Shown piece after piece: positions 1-8,405 of a DNA stretch of 37,311 nt. Source of the stretch: Pleurocapsales cyanobacterium LEGE 10410 (GTDB lineage Bacteria > Cyanobacteriota > Cyanobacteriia > Cyanobacteriales > Xenococcaceae); assembly GCA_015207195.1 (NCBI GenBank), contig JADEXJ010000051.1:1-37311 (forward strand). Reading direction: 5' to 3'. Both the position numbers and the translations under genes were made by a program. A model generated the notes under the pieces. That model ran no database searches, was not told the origin of the DNA, and saw only the letters and a list, made by a program, of their open reading frames with translations. Each line of letters begins with the position of its first letter. Within the stretch, counting starts at the first letter, position 1.

Positions 1-65
1 TACTTCCTGACAATGCCCTTGATAATCCCGTGGCTGTTATCTGCCCAAATGAACTTATGATGTAG
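1..65 (+). CDS. possible 3' end of an unidentified gene entering from the left
   Basis: Reading from base 3, this frame is open for 20 codons and ends with TAG at 63-65; the tail reads ...DNPVAVICPNELMM. The composition looks protein-like, but the stretch is too short to recognise a family or to be sure it is coding. It would be convergent with trpF. Frame 1 is also open to a TGA at 58-60, so the call is weak. Confidence 0.25.
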   Translation, partial: LPDNALDNPVAVICPNELMM

Positions 66-123
66 TCGCTATATAATTCCAAAAGCTTGATATCCATTTC
101 AATATGATAGCTTTTGCGTAACG

Positions 124-759
124 TCAGTTATTAATTGTTAATTGTTTAAATAGTTGGGCTACTTTGGTTAGGTCTTTATCTCCAGGCGATCGCTCTACTC
201 CGCTAGATAGATCGATACCGTCAGGCTTTAGCTGAGATAGGGCATCAGTAATATTATCTGGGGTCAAACCTCCTGCCAGCATCCAGGGGAGAGATGGTTT
301 AAACTGCTTTAAATCTTGCCAGTTGATAGTTTTGCCAGTACCCCCAAGCATTTGGGGATGATATGCGTCCAACAGTAGAGTATCGACAATGTTTTCGTAA
401 GCTGAAGTTTCTTGTAGGGTTGCAGCAGTTCTAATCCGCAAAGCTTTGATTAATTCAATCTTAGGAGAAATAGCTTGGCGCAACCGAGCGCAAAAATCGG
501 GAGATTCCTTACCGTGGAGCTGTACCGCCGTGAGATTCCCTGCGGTAATAACCGAGATAATTTCTGCCACAGAACTATCAGCAAAAACACCAACCTTATC
601 AATCTTTTCGGGCAGCTCTTGGGCGATCGCCTTGATTTTTTCTGGAGTAATGTAGCGGAGCGATCGCTCGACGCAAATAAAACCCAAACTGTTGGCACCT
701 AAGGCTGCAATTTCTTTACCCTGGCTAATTTTGGTAATTCCGCATATTTTAACTCGCAT
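124..759 (-). CDS. trpF: phosphoribosylanthranilate isomerase
   Basis: TrpF catalyses the Amadori rearrangement of N-(5-phosphoribosyl)anthranilate to CdRP, the third step of tryptophan synthesis, in the cytoplasm. The 211-residue product has the usual length for a single-domain TIM barrel. The N-terminal VKICGIT motif carries the catalytic Cys; [13 protein letters not shown] and VGVF follow on early strands; LLLDAY carries the catalytic Asp; [10 protein letters not shown] and GIDLSSGVE near the C-terminus form the phosphate-binding loops. The ATG start at 759 is directly before the conserved RVKICGIT, so the start is secure. It stands alone as a monocistronic gene, divergent from psaK, with no other trp genes nearby, which is normal for cyanobacteria where trp genes are scattered. 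No clear terminator was seen. Confidence 0.95.
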   Translation of the reverse strand: MRVKICGITKISQGKEIAALGANSLGFICVERSLRYITPEKIKAIAQELPEKIDKVGVFADSSVAEIISVITAGNLTAVQLHGKESPDFCARLRQAISPKIELIKALRIRTAATLQETSAYENIVDTLLLDAYHPQMLGGTGKTINWQDLKQFKPSLPWMLAGGLTPDNITDALSQLKPDGIDLSSGVERSPGDKDLTKVAQLFKQLTINN

Positions 760-915
760 TGGTAATTAAACTAGCTAATATTATGATTTTTTTTGTAAAA
801 GTTTGAGTTACTGTTAATTATTTAAAACAAACACCGTTTTGCAGCGCGAAATTTTGATAATCTCGATCGAGAGACAACATTTAGAAAACATTTAAACAAC
901 AAGTCAAGGTTTATT

Positions 916-1188
916 ATGATACCTAATCTGGTTTTAGCAATTCAATACTCTCCTGGAACCGTTGATTGGAATCCTTCTGTAGCCCTGGTAATGATTATGT
1001 CTAATCTATTTTGCATTGCTATAGGTCGCTATGCGATTCAAAACCCAGGAAAAGGACCTAGTTTGCCAGTACCAAAGCCCGAAGTTTGGGATAATTTTGG
1101 CGTTCCCGAACTGTTAGCAACTACCAGTTTAGGTCATATTTTGGGTGCGGGAATTATTTTGGGATTAGGTAACGCGGGAGTGCTATAG
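916..1188 (+). CDS. psaK: photosystem I reaction centre subunit PsaK (subunit X)
   Basis: PsaK is a small thylakoid membrane subunit at the edge of PSI, with two transmembrane helices joined by a stromal loop; it binds chlorophyll and carotenoid and helps antenna coupling. The 90-residue product shows helix 1 around residues 20-40, a Pro-rich loop (GPSLPVPKPEVW), then the typical PsaK second helix with TSLGHILGAG and a Gly-rich C-terminus. Length fits the family (about 85-90). The short N-terminus before helix 1 fits the cleaved or short presequence seen in cyanobacterial PsaK. It is transcribed alone, away from trpF. Many cyanobacteria have two psaK copies (a constitutive and a high-light form); which one this is cannot be decided here. 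Confidence 0.93.
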   Translation: MIPNLVLAIQYSPGTVDWNPSVALVMIMSNLFCIAIGRYAIQNPGKGPSLPVPKPEVWDNFGVPELLATTSLGHILGAGIILGLGNAGVL

Positions 1189-1266
1189 CAATAAATATAG
1201 CTCTACGTACTTTGGTTGGACATTCTCTAACTGCACCGTTAAGCAATATGGACTTACGTGTTTAAC

Positions 1267-1293
1267 ACTCATTACTCATTACTCATTACTTAC
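1267..1293. repeat. heptamer short tandem repeat (ACTCATT x3 plus partial)
   Basis: Three perfect copies of ACTCATT in a row at 1267-1287, then a degenerate ACTTAC. This matches the heptanucleotide STRR type of repeat known from cyanobacterial spacers. It lies in the spacer between convergent psaK and the hydrolase gene. Confidence 0.75.
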
Positions 1294-1349
1294 GAGCAAT
1301 CAAACAAACTTGTCCTAACATAACTTTGTACGGCTGTAGTAATCAGTAT

Positions 1350-2912
1350 TTAAAAAAGTCGCAAAGACTCTGGACTTAAAGCTTCTATTAAATCCAGAGG
1401 AATTTCTCTTTTGCTGATTACGGCTCCGTACTCTGCATTGAGATAATCAGCATAGATTGGCTGCTGAGTGACGTAAAGACCAAAAAAAGCTAAACCTAAC
1501 TGTTTGATATAGTCCTGTGCCAATTTGGGGTCAGGACCGATCGCCTGTTCGGGAATGGGAACGCTACCAGCAGATTCATTGAGAACGGAAAAATGCGTTC
1601 CACCTTCAAGTAATACCAAATATTTTTCAGCAGCCGTCAGCCAGGTGAAAGGAACAATTTGTTCGGGTAGAGCAGGGGTAACTGGATCTGCGCTCCCCGA
1701 TACCAGCATTATGGGGATGTCAATTTGGCTCAGGCTTTCCTTGGCAAATACGGTGCTAGCTAGAGGATTAATCGCGATCGCTGCTGTAATGCGCTCGTCT
1801 TTGAGTTCGATATCAGTAGCTGTTGGAGGAATTTGCAGTGCCAAACATTGAATTAAAAGAGAGAGATTCCACGAATCATTAATATCAGGACAATCTCGCT
1901 CTAAAGAATCCCAATTTAATTCTGCTCCTGCCAGTGCTAGAGTAGTATACGCGCCAAAAGACTGACCGATTGCCCCAACGTTGTCCGTATCAATTTGGTT
2001 ACCGTATCTTGCAGCCAGACGATCGAGGAGAAACTTGATATCTAGCGGGCGATCGATTAATTCTTCTGGAGGAGTAACATCACTTGCCAAACCGCTCAAG
2101 AGCGCGTCAATTTGTTTGGCACTGCTTCCAGGATGCTCTGGTACGGCAACGGCAAAACCATGAGAAGCAAGGTGTCTGGCGAGATAGGCAAAGGTATTTA
2201 GATCGCTGCCCAAACCATGAGAAATAACTATTAGGGGCAAAGTGCGTTCATCTTTTAACTGAGGCAGATATAGCTCCACGGGAAAAGTACGACCGCGACT
2301 ACGATCGTTCATGGTCAACACTTGTTGGCGATAGCGATATTTACCTGGAGTCAGTAAATTGAGATTTCTGACTTTGGGGACATCCGCAGCAATATTTTGA
2401 CGCTCTAGATTCGCCTGTTGCTCGACAGCAGCGATCGCCTGGTTATTTTTTTGAACAACTTGACTGAGATCTCTAACAATTTTAAATCCTCGTCGAGAAT
2501 CAATCCGCAGGGCAGCGGTAGGAAATTTTTTCAGAACGTTGAGGGGAGTCAAACCACCAGACTCTTTATCTGCTGCTGCCAAAATTAATGCCGAACGAAT
2601 TGCATAAAACCCTGGTTGACGCGCTTTAGTTCTAATTACCCTAGATACTCGCTCTAGCAACTTTTCTCCCTGGAAAGAATAGAGAAACTGGGCGATCGCT
2701 AAATGATCGAAATCAGCACTGGTAGTTAGTCCCGTTCTAAACTGCTGTAATTGTTCTGAGGTAAAAAAATCTGCATAATTTTTTAACTGTCGGTCGAGAT
2801 TCCCTGTCTCGGCGTAAGTTTCTAAAGATTCAACAGATACGGGAAATTCAAAGGCTCCGTAACTTAAAATAATCTCTTCTGCTCCAACTGCTTTTTCCGC
2901 CCAGAAGCCCAA
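1350..2912 (-). CDS. exported alpha/beta hydrolase with N-terminal DUF1400-type domain
   Basis: Predicted serine hydrolase of unknown substrate. Numbered from the TTG at 2912, residues about 10-140 resemble the DUF1400 region that cyanobacterial members carry, followed by a dienelactone-hydrolase-like alpha/beta fold: oxyanion HG at 232-233, nucleophile Ser318 in GQSFG, Asp409 in SGSADP, His440 in GGTHF, so the catalytic triad is complete. The start is doubtful. The frame stays open upstream to a TAA at about 3017, and the added residues give an Arg-rich stretch, a hydrophobic run (FWAVCCFGFLGF) and an Ala-x-x-Ala site before EE, a classic signal peptide. No ATG, GTG or TTG occurs in that extension, only ATT codons (2993 and 3011), so the true start is non-standard or there is a frame error upstream. 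Transcribed away from argF. Confidence 0.82.
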   Translation of the reverse strand: MGFWAEKAVGAEEIILSYGAFEFPVSVESLETYAETGNLDRQLKNYADFFTSEQLQQFRTGLTTSADFDHLAIAQFLYSFQGEKLLERVSRVIRTKARQPGFYAIRSALILAAADKESGGLTPLNVLKKFPTAALRIDSRRGFKIVRDLSQVVQKNNQAIAAVEQQANLERQNIAADVPKVRNLNLLTPGKYRYRQQVLTMNDRSRGRTFPVELYLPQLKDERTLPLIVISHGLGSDLNTFAYLARHLASHGFAVAVPEHPGSSAKQIDALLSGLASDVTPPEELIDRPLDIKFLLDRLAARYGNQIDTDNVGAIGQSFGAYTTLALAGAELNWDSLERDCPDINDSWNLSLLIQCLALQIPPTATDIELKDERITAAIAINPLASTVFAKESLSQIDIPIMLVSGSADPVTPALPEQIVPFTWLTAAEKYLVLLEGGTHFSVLNESAGSVPIPEQAIGPDPKLAQDYIKQLGLAFFGLYVTQQPIYADYLNAEYGAVISKREIPLDLIEALSPESLRLF

Positions 2913-3180
2913 AAAACCAAAACAGCAAACAGCCCAAAATTTTGACCAAGATGAGCGACGACGGGAGCTTCGGTTGAGGTGCGAGCGACGAATATAGCTG
3001 GGGGAGAGAATGAATTAAATGTCATTCTAAATTATTCACATAGAGCATCAGAACTACTATTGTTGTAACATTTTCTCTACTTTACTTGGTTGATTAAGGT
3101 CTACTTTTGGTCTTAAAATTAATGCTTTCCAGATAAGCCTCAGTCTAAAAATTTTCAACCTACTATCAAAAATCTGCCAT

Positions 3181-4101
3181 ATGAAACAGCTTAAAGGACG
3201 GGATTTGCTAGGCACTGCTGACTTAAGCACCGCAGAGATTACGGGTTTGCTCAAGCTGGCTCGTCAGCTAAAAACCAAAGAGTTAGAGATCGAGTGTAAT
3301 AAAGTTTTGGGCTTACTGTTTTACAAAGCCTCAACTCGTACTAGGGTATCTTTTACCGTAGCCATGTATAACTTGGGAGGGCAGGTGATCGACCTCAATC
3401 CCAGCGTAACCCAAGTCGGACGCGGTGAACCCATCGAAGATACAGCCAGGGTTCTCGATCGCTACCTAGACATTTTAGCCATCCGTACCTTTGCTCAAGC
3501 AGATCTCGAAACCTTTGCCAAATATGCCGAAATCCCGATTATCAATGCCCTGACGGATTTAGAACACCCCTGTCAAATCTTGGCAGATTTGATGACGGTT
3601 GAAGAATGTTTTGGCTCGTTGCAGGGTCAGACCTTGACTTATCTTGGCGATGGTAACAATATGGCTCATTCATTGCTTTTAGGCGGGGCATTAACTGGAC
3701 TTAATATCAGGATTGCCGCCCCCGAAGGCTATGAACCCAAATCGGAAATTGTCCGACAGGCACGGGAAATAGCTGGAGGCAGATCGGAGATTGTTGTGAC
3801 CCAAGATCCAGTTGCTGCGGTCGAGGGAGCGCAGGTGATTTATACAGATGTCTGGGCGAGTATGGGTCAAGAAGATTCAGCCGAGGGCAGAATTCCGTTG
3901 TTTCAGTCCTATCAGGTCAATCAGAAGCTAATAAACCATGCCGACTCCGAAGCTATTATCCTCCATTGCTTACCCGCCCATCGAGGAGAAGAAATTACCA
4001 TCGAAGCAATTGAAAGCGATCGCTCTCGCGTCTGGGATCAGGCAGAAAACCGAATGCATGCTCAACAAGCACTGATGGCTAGTCTGTTAGGTTGGGATTA
4101 A
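3181..4101 (+). CDS. argF: ornithine carbamoyltransferase
   Basis: ArgF joins carbamoyl phosphate to ornithine to make citrulline in arginine synthesis. The 306-residue protein has all family signatures: carbamoyl-phosphate loop STRTR at 51-55, HPCQ at 129-132, the ornithine-binding Asp and SMG region at 223-229 (DVWASMG), and the HCLPAHRG motif at 262-269 with the catalytic Cys263. Length is typical. The ATG at 3181 is followed immediately by the conserved KGRDLL segment, so the start is well supported. It is a single gene with its own AT-rich upstream spacer, convergent with the prohibitin-like gene. No arginine-repressor site was recognised. Confidence 0.96.
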   Translation: MKQLKGRDLLGTADLSTAEITGLLKLARQLKTKELEIECNKVLGLLFYKASTRTRVSFTVAMYNLGGQVIDLNPSVTQVGRGEPIEDTARVLDRYLDILAIRTFAQADLETFAKYAEIPIINALTDLEHPCQILADLMTVEECFGSLQGQTLTYLGDGNNMAHSLLLGGALTGLNIRIAAPEGYEPKSEIVRQAREIAGGRSEIVVTQDPVAAVEGAQVIYTDVWASMGQEDSAEGRIPLFQSYQVNQKLINHADSEAIILHCLPAHRGEEITIEAIESDRSRVWDQAENRMHAQQALMASLLGWD

Positions 4102-4138
4102 GGGTAAGCAGAGGGGGAGACGGGCAGATAGAAAAAAA

Positions 4139-4205
4139 GGCAAAAGGTAAAGGGTAAAAGGCTAACAAGGTAATACATTATTCCTTTGACCCTTATCCCT
4201 TTCCC
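4139..4205. terminator. long imperfect inverted repeat between convergent argF and SPFH gene
   Basis: A purine-rich arm at 4139-4161 (repeats of AAAGG/AAAGGG) pairs imperfectly with the pyrimidine-rich arm at 4183-4205; about 18 of 23 positions match. It sits between two convergent genes and could act as a bidirectional transcription end, or be a remnant of an interspersed repeat. There is no clean U-tract. Confidence 0.4.
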
Positions 4206-4243
4206 TAAGCTGAAGGCTTTTGACTTCTAACCCCCTAACTTAA

Positions 4244-5083
4244 CTACTCCATATTTCCTAAATTAAACAAGAAAGGAACACCCCCTTGAGATTCGCCACC
4301 TGTAACCAAAACTTTGGGCATTTGTGCGCCACCTTCTCGCCAAGCTTCGATCGCTTCTTTTTGCAGTACCAATTGCCCACCCTGCGCTCTTAAGGTTTCG
4401 GCTAGCAGTCTTTGAGCTTCCGCTTTACCTTTGGCACGGTTAATATCTGCCTGAGCTTCTTGTTCGGCTTCTCTAGCAATATAAACCGCTCTTTGAGATT
4501 TTTGTTCGGCAATTTGCTTTTCTTCAACTGCTCTAGCAAATTCTGGAGAAAAGCTAAGGTCTACTACGCTGGTGTCTAAAATAATAATGCCGTACTTGTC
4601 TAAACGTTCGCCTAAAGCAGTATCGAAATCTTCTTTTAACTCGCTACGTTTGGTAATTGCTTCTTCAACTGTTCTTCTAGCAGCAGCAATCTTAAATGAT
4701 TCTTGGGTTTGTGGCGCAATAATTTTTGAGACAATATTCTGCAATGTTCCTTGTTTTCTACGGATTTCCACTACCTGAATCGGGTCGAGACGGAAGTTGA
4801 TCGCAAAGCTAGCTTTGAGATCTTGCAAATCTTTAGTGGAACTTTCGGCGGGTACTTCAAATTTTTGTACCGTCAGATCGTAAACATCCACGTTAGAAAT
4901 TAGAGGGGGGCGCAAATGAATTCCCTCTAGCAAAACACCATCTTGAGCTTTCCCAAGAATGCTCAGAACTCCAGCCTGACCAGGATTGAGAATAACGAAC
5001 GAATTAAAGCCTATTAGAACCACCAAAGCTGCAACAATACCGCCTAATAAAGGTCCCCAGCTATTGGATGATTGAGTGTTCAA
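4244..5083 (-). CDS. prohibitin / SPFH (Band 7) family membrane protein
   Basis: A 279-residue SPFH protein. One N-terminal transmembrane segment lies at about residues 13-33 (a Gly/Ala/Val/Leu run ending FNSFVILNPGQAGVL), then the Band 7/PHB domain to about residue 190, then a charged coiled coil rich in A, E, Q and R (IAREAEQEAQADINRAKGKAEAQR). Prohibitin-like proteins form large ring complexes in the thylakoid or plasma membrane and are linked to membrane protein quality control. The start is a TTG at 5083 preceded by AGGAGA at suitable spacing; no better ATG is in frame. It is convergent with argF and divergent from the phosphatase-like gene. The family is clear; the exact cellular role is not. 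Confidence 0.9.
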   Translation of the reverse strand: MNTQSSNSWGPLLGGIVAALVVLIGFNSFVILNPGQAGVLSILGKAQDGVLLEGIHLRPPLISNVDVYDLTVQKFEVPAESSTKDLQDLKASFAINFRLDPIQVVEIRRKQGTLQNIVSKIIAPQTQESFKIAAARRTVEEAITKRSELKEDFDTALGERLDKYGIIILDTSVVDLSFSPEFARAVEEKQIAEQKSQRAVYIAREAEQEAQADINRAKGKAEAQRLLAETLRAQGGQLVLQKEAIEAWREGGAQMPKVLVTGGESQGGVPFLFNLGNME

Positions 5084-5163
5084 GCTACTATCTCCTATGT
5101 ATGATTAAAATCAAATTTTTATTAATTGACATTTGCAAGTTTATCGTATTTGAGGATTGAGCA

Positions 5164-5679
5164 GTGATTGAGAAGATTCGCGATTACTATCCTATAAACC
5201 TAGAAAAGTCAGACAAGGCTGATTCTCTGGCAACTTCAGGACAACCAACTCCCAAACAATTTTCTTTAATTGCCCAAGCTGGATATCAGGCAGTAATTAA
5301 TTTAGCCTTACCGAGTTCGACCGATGCGTTAGTCAACGAAGGGGCGATCGTTACTAACTTAGGAATGGTCTATGTGCATATTCCCGTAGTTTGGGAGGAG
5401 CCTAAGTTAGAAGATGTAAAATTATTTTTCGAGGTGATGGACTCTCTAAAAAATTATCGGGTTTGGGTACACTGCGCCAAGAATATGCGAGTTTCCTGTT
5501 TTGTCTATCTTTGGCAAAAACACGTTCTGCAACTACCAGAAGAGCGAGCTAGATATCCGATGGCTGAAATTTGGCAACCGACGGGAGTTTGGCAAGAATT
5601 AATCGCCCAAGCCGAGACTAACTTAAACCTCGGTGTTACATCAAAAGATAATATTGCAAAAGTAATAAGTAGTGAGTAG
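5164..5679 (+). CDS. DSP/PTP-like phosphatase-family protein
   Basis: A 171-residue protein of the small bacterial family related to dual-specificity/tyrosine phosphatases. The N-terminal part has SGQPTPKQFSLIAQAGYQAVINL, typical of this fold. The putative active-site loop reads VHCAKNMRVS: Cys then only four residues before Arg, not the five of the canonical CX5R P-loop. From memory, HC-x-x-N-M-R-[VA]-S is how this subfamily usually looks, so it is probably a family trait rather than damage, but classical PTP chemistry is uncertain. The start is GTG at 5164 with GAGG upstream. The last codons and the stop lie inside a heptamer repeat (5661-5688), so the C-terminal VISSE is repeat-encoded. 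Confidence 0.75.
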   Translation: MIEKIRDYYPINLEKSDKADSLATSGQPTPKQFSLIAQAGYQAVINLALPSSTDALVNEGAIVTNLGMVYVHIPVVWEEPKLEDVKLFFEVMDSLKNYRVWVHCAKNMRVSCFVYLWQKHVLQLPEERARYPMAEIWQPTGVWQELIAQAETNLNLGVTSKDNIAKVISSE

Positions 5680-5688
5680 TAAGTAATA
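5661..5688. repeat. four tandem heptamers (AGTAATA / AGTAGTG type) overlapping a stop codon
   Basis: Four consecutive 7-base units, AGTAATA, AGTAGTG, AGTAGTA and AGTAATA, run across the 3' end and TAG stop (5677-5679) of the phosphatase-like gene. This is an STRR-type repeat. Confidence 0.7.
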
Positions 5689-5905
5689 ATTAGAGAACAA
5701 AAGTTATCAACAAATCCGAACCAACAACCTCTGACCTTATGCGAAGCGGTGACGGACGCGCTAGCTAATCCTTTAGAACTAACCTCTGACTCCAGATTAA
5801 TCGCTCACAATACATAATCTCCAAACTGTGTTCCACAGCCACAGAAATCGTTTTTACCGCATAATAAACTATATACAAATATTCACGGTGCCAAGATAAA
5901 ATAGT

Positions 5906-7225
5906 ATGGGGATCGAGCAACAAGAATATCGTCAACGTCAACGAGAAATAATGTCTAAGATTGGTGCAGGTACGGCGATTTTTCGTAGTGCGCCGATGGC
6001 AACTATGCACAACGATGTTGAGTATACCTATCGTCAGGAAAGCAGCTTTTACTATTTGACTGGGTTTAACGAACCTGAAGCAGTGGCGGTATTTGCTCCC
6101 CATCACGAAGAACATCAGTATATTTTGTTTGTTCAGCCCAAAGATCCCGAACGAGAAACCTGGACGGGCTATCGCTGTGGCGTAGAGGCAGCAAAAGAGA
6201 TATATGGCGCAGATGAAGCCTATCCTATTGGAGAATTAAACGAAAAGTTACCCCAATATTTAATCAACGCCGATCGCATTTACTATCATCTTGGTAGTGA
6301 CGTAGACTTTAACAATACGATAATTTCTCATTGGCAAAGACTAATGCGGGGTTATCAAAAGCGCGGTAAAGTTCCTCTGGCAATTGAAGATACTCGCCCT
6401 TTAATCTTTCCCATGCGGTTGGTTAAGAGTCCTGGGGAAATCGCTATGATGCGTCAGGCAACCAAAATATCGGCAATGGCACACAACCACGCCCGTGAAT
6501 TTGCTCGACCAGGACTGTATGAGTATCAGGTACAGGCAGAAATCGAACATATTTTCCGCAAAGAGGGAGGAATCGGCATTGCCTACCCTTCAATTGTGGC
6601 ATCGGGCGAAAATGCCTGCATTCTCCACTACATTGAAAACGATCGCCAGATGCAGGACAACGAACTACTATTAATCGACGCAGGTTGTTCCTATGGCTAC
6701 TACAACGGCGATATTACCCGTACTTTCCCCGTAGGTGGTAAATTTACTCCAGAGCAAAAAGCCCTGTATGAAATCGTCTTAGAAGCGCAGTTACAGGCGA
6801 TCGCTGAAGTACAGCCAGGCAAGCCCTACAATGAGTTTCACGATATTGCTGTTTGCGTGATTGTCCAGGGTTTATTAGATTTGGGATTGCTTAAGGGCGA
6901 CTTGGAAGAAATTATCAAAGAAGAGAAATACAAGCCTTTTTATATGCATCGCACGGGACATTGGTTGGGGTTAGATGTTCATGATGTAGGAATTTACAAA
7001 CAGAATCAGGAAGATTGGCAAAATTTCGCTCCAGGACAAATAGTTACAGTCGAACCTGGGATTTATATTTCTCCCCAGATTAAGCCTGCCGAAGGACAGC
7101 CAGAAATTCCCGACAACTGGAAAGGTATTGGCATTCGCATCGAGGACGATTTATTAGTAACAACCGACGGACACGACATTCTTACTGCGGATGTGCCTAA
7201 GTCGGTTAAGGATATGGAGAGATGA
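5906..7225 (+). CDS. pepP: Xaa-Pro aminopeptidase (M24B metallopeptidase)
   Basis: PepP removes N-terminal residues from peptides with proline in second position, a cytoplasmic step in peptide recycling. The 439-residue protein has the N-terminal AMP_N domain (about 5-135, with YLTGFNEPEAV) and a C-terminal pita-bread M24 domain. All five metal ligands of the two-manganese site are visible: Asp258 (LLLIDAG), Asp269 (GDITRTFP), His352 (HWLGLDVHD), Glu383 (VEPGIY) and Glu413 (IRIEDDLLV). The ATG at 5906 gives the normal N-terminus. Its TGA stop overlaps the ATG of the next gene by 4 bases, so the two are translationally coupled. Confidence 0.94.
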   Translation: MGIEQQEYRQRQREIMSKIGAGTAIFRSAPMATMHNDVEYTYRQESSFYYLTGFNEPEAVAVFAPHHEEHQYILFVQPKDPERETWTGYRCGVEAAKEIYGADEAYPIGELNEKLPQYLINADRIYYHLGSDVDFNNTIISHWQRLMRGYQKRGKVPLAIEDTRPLIFPMRLVKSPGEIAMMRQATKISAMAHNHAREFARPGLYEYQVQAEIEHIFRKEGGIGIAYPSIVASGENACILHYIENDRQMQDNELLLIDAGCSYGYYNGDITRTFPVGGKFTPEQKALYEIVLEAQLQAIAEVQPGKPYNEFHDIAVCVIVQGLLDLGLLKGDLEEIIKEEKYKPFYMHRTGHWLGLDVHDVGIYKQNQEDWQNFAPGQIVTVEPGIYISPQIKPAEGQPEIPDNWKGIGIRIEDDLLVTTDGHDILTADVPKSVKDMER

Positions 7226-8001
7226 TTATGGTTTCAACTAAAATGAATATTGCGCAATTAACCACAGAAATTACTCAGGGTGAAGGTTATGTTATGTTAC
7301 CCGATCTGTTGAGTCGCCAAGAAACGGCAGCAGCTAGAGATTTAATCTTGGAACTTGCCCGACAGGAAAAACAAGATAATCGATTGGTCGTTCAAGAAAA
7401 CAAAGAAAGGCTCTATGGGTTAATTTACAAAGGAGAAGTTTTCGCCAAATTAGCGCAAGATGAGCTAATACTCTCAATTATTGAGGCAATCTTGGGGGAA
7501 GACATCGTTTTAGGTGGCTTCTCGGCGCATATTCTCCACCCTGGCGCGCAAAGAATGGGAATTCATGTGGATTATCCCTACTGGGCAATGCCTGCCCCGT
7601 TCCCAAAATATCCAATTTTGGAAATTCAGGTTATCTGGCTGATGGAAGACTTTACAGCAGATAATGGCGCGCCTTTATTTTCACCGAGAACCCAGAATTT
7701 AGCTACCAAACCAGATATCAAACAGTTTGAACAAACAGCAGAAAAAATTACGGGAACGGCAGGCTCGGCAATTATTTCTCATGGACTTTGTTGGCACGAT
7801 ACTTCGGAAAATAAAAGCGATCGCCCTAGAGTATCATTACTCGGAAACTATACTCCGCAATACGTTCATCCTTTAGAAAATAATTTGTTCGACCATCAAA
7901 CAACAACAATCGAAAACTCTAGTCCCAAATTAAAAAAGCTATTAAGACATACCTGGATGTCTCCAGACAAGCCGATGTATGGCATGAGGTTTATGCAATA
8001 A
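7222..8001 (+). CDS. phytanoyl-CoA dioxygenase (PhyH) family Fe(II)/2-oxoglutarate oxygenase
   Basis: A 259-residue member of the PhyH-like 2-oxoglutarate oxygenases. The iron facial triad is recognisable: HVD in GIHVDYPYW and a distal His in SHGLCWHDTSEN, followed by an Arg (RPRVSLLGNY) that would bind 2-oxoglutarate. The substrate is unknown; relatives hydroxylate varied small molecules, including secondary metabolites. The ATG at 7222 overlaps pepP by 4 bases (ATGA); a second in-frame ATG is at 7228. The overlap implies co-transcription with pepP, though no functional link is obvious. The gene is convergent with the small basic protein gene, 5 bases away. Confidence 0.85.
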   Translation: MIMVSTKMNIAQLTTEITQGEGYVMLPDLLSRQETAAARDLILELARQEKQDNRLVVQENKERLYGLIYKGEVFAKLAQDELILSIIEAILGEDIVLGGFSAHILHPGAQRMGIHVDYPYWAMPAPFPKYPILEIQVIWLMEDFTADNGAPLFSPRTQNLATKPDIKQFEQTAEKITGTAGSAIISHGLCWHDTSENKSDRPRVSLLGNYTPQYVHPLENNLFDHQTTTIENSSPKLKKLLRHTWMSPDKPMYGMRFMQ

Positions 8002-8006
8002 CGCAC

Positions 8007-8249
8007 TTAACCTCTAGTAATCCGAACGTGATTCATAATTCTACTCTTGCGTTCTTGTCGGCTACCAGAATTTAGATCGTAGTTTCCTTTGCTACGCTCT
8101 ATATGTTCCCTGTGACTTTGTTTGCTGCTGGATGTTTTGGAAGACTTAGCTTGGGGATCATAGTTTTGAGGAGAACGTTGAAAGTCGATCTCACCACCAG
8201 AACTTCTGGCTAGGTGTTCTCTAATTCTTTTTTTGCTTTCGCTTGCCAT
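8007..8249 (-). CDS. small basic protein with three internal repeats, unknown function
   Basis: An 80-residue, strongly charged protein, rich in Ser, Arg, Lys and Gln, with no hydrophobic core segments, so probably disordered or folding only on a partner. Three copies of a motif of the type R/K-x-R-I/E-x-x-H-[LIV]-x-[RI]-[ST]-x-G are visible: RIREHLARSSGG, HREHIERSKGNY and RIMNHVRITRG. The spacers between copies are polar. I do not recognise the family. The regular motif and the clean ATG at 8249 favour a real gene. It follows no operon partner closely (157 bases from nrdR) and may have its own promoter. Confidence 0.6.
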   Translation of the reverse strand: MASESKKRIREHLARSSGGEIDFQRSPQNYDPQAKSSKTSSSKQSHREHIERSKGNYDLNSGSRQERKSRIMNHVRITRG

Positions 8250-8405
8250 AATTTAGGATTTTCAATCAGGTTTACAGATACATTTTCACCTATTTGCTAC
8301 ACGGTAAATAAAAAATTTGCCGAACAATTTACATTTGTAGACAAGAAATTAAGTCCCAAACCCAAACTTAGAGGAAAAGAAAATAGCTGCGAAAAACGCT
8401 AAAAA

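Noticed and set aside
3057-3254. 65-codon minus-strand open frame overlapping the argF start
   Set aside because: Overlaps the secure argF N-terminus and shows no protein-like motif.
8214-8402. 62-codon plus-strand open frame between the small basic gene and nrdR
   Set aside because: Overlaps the start of the minus-strand small gene and has low-quality composition; no ribosome site.
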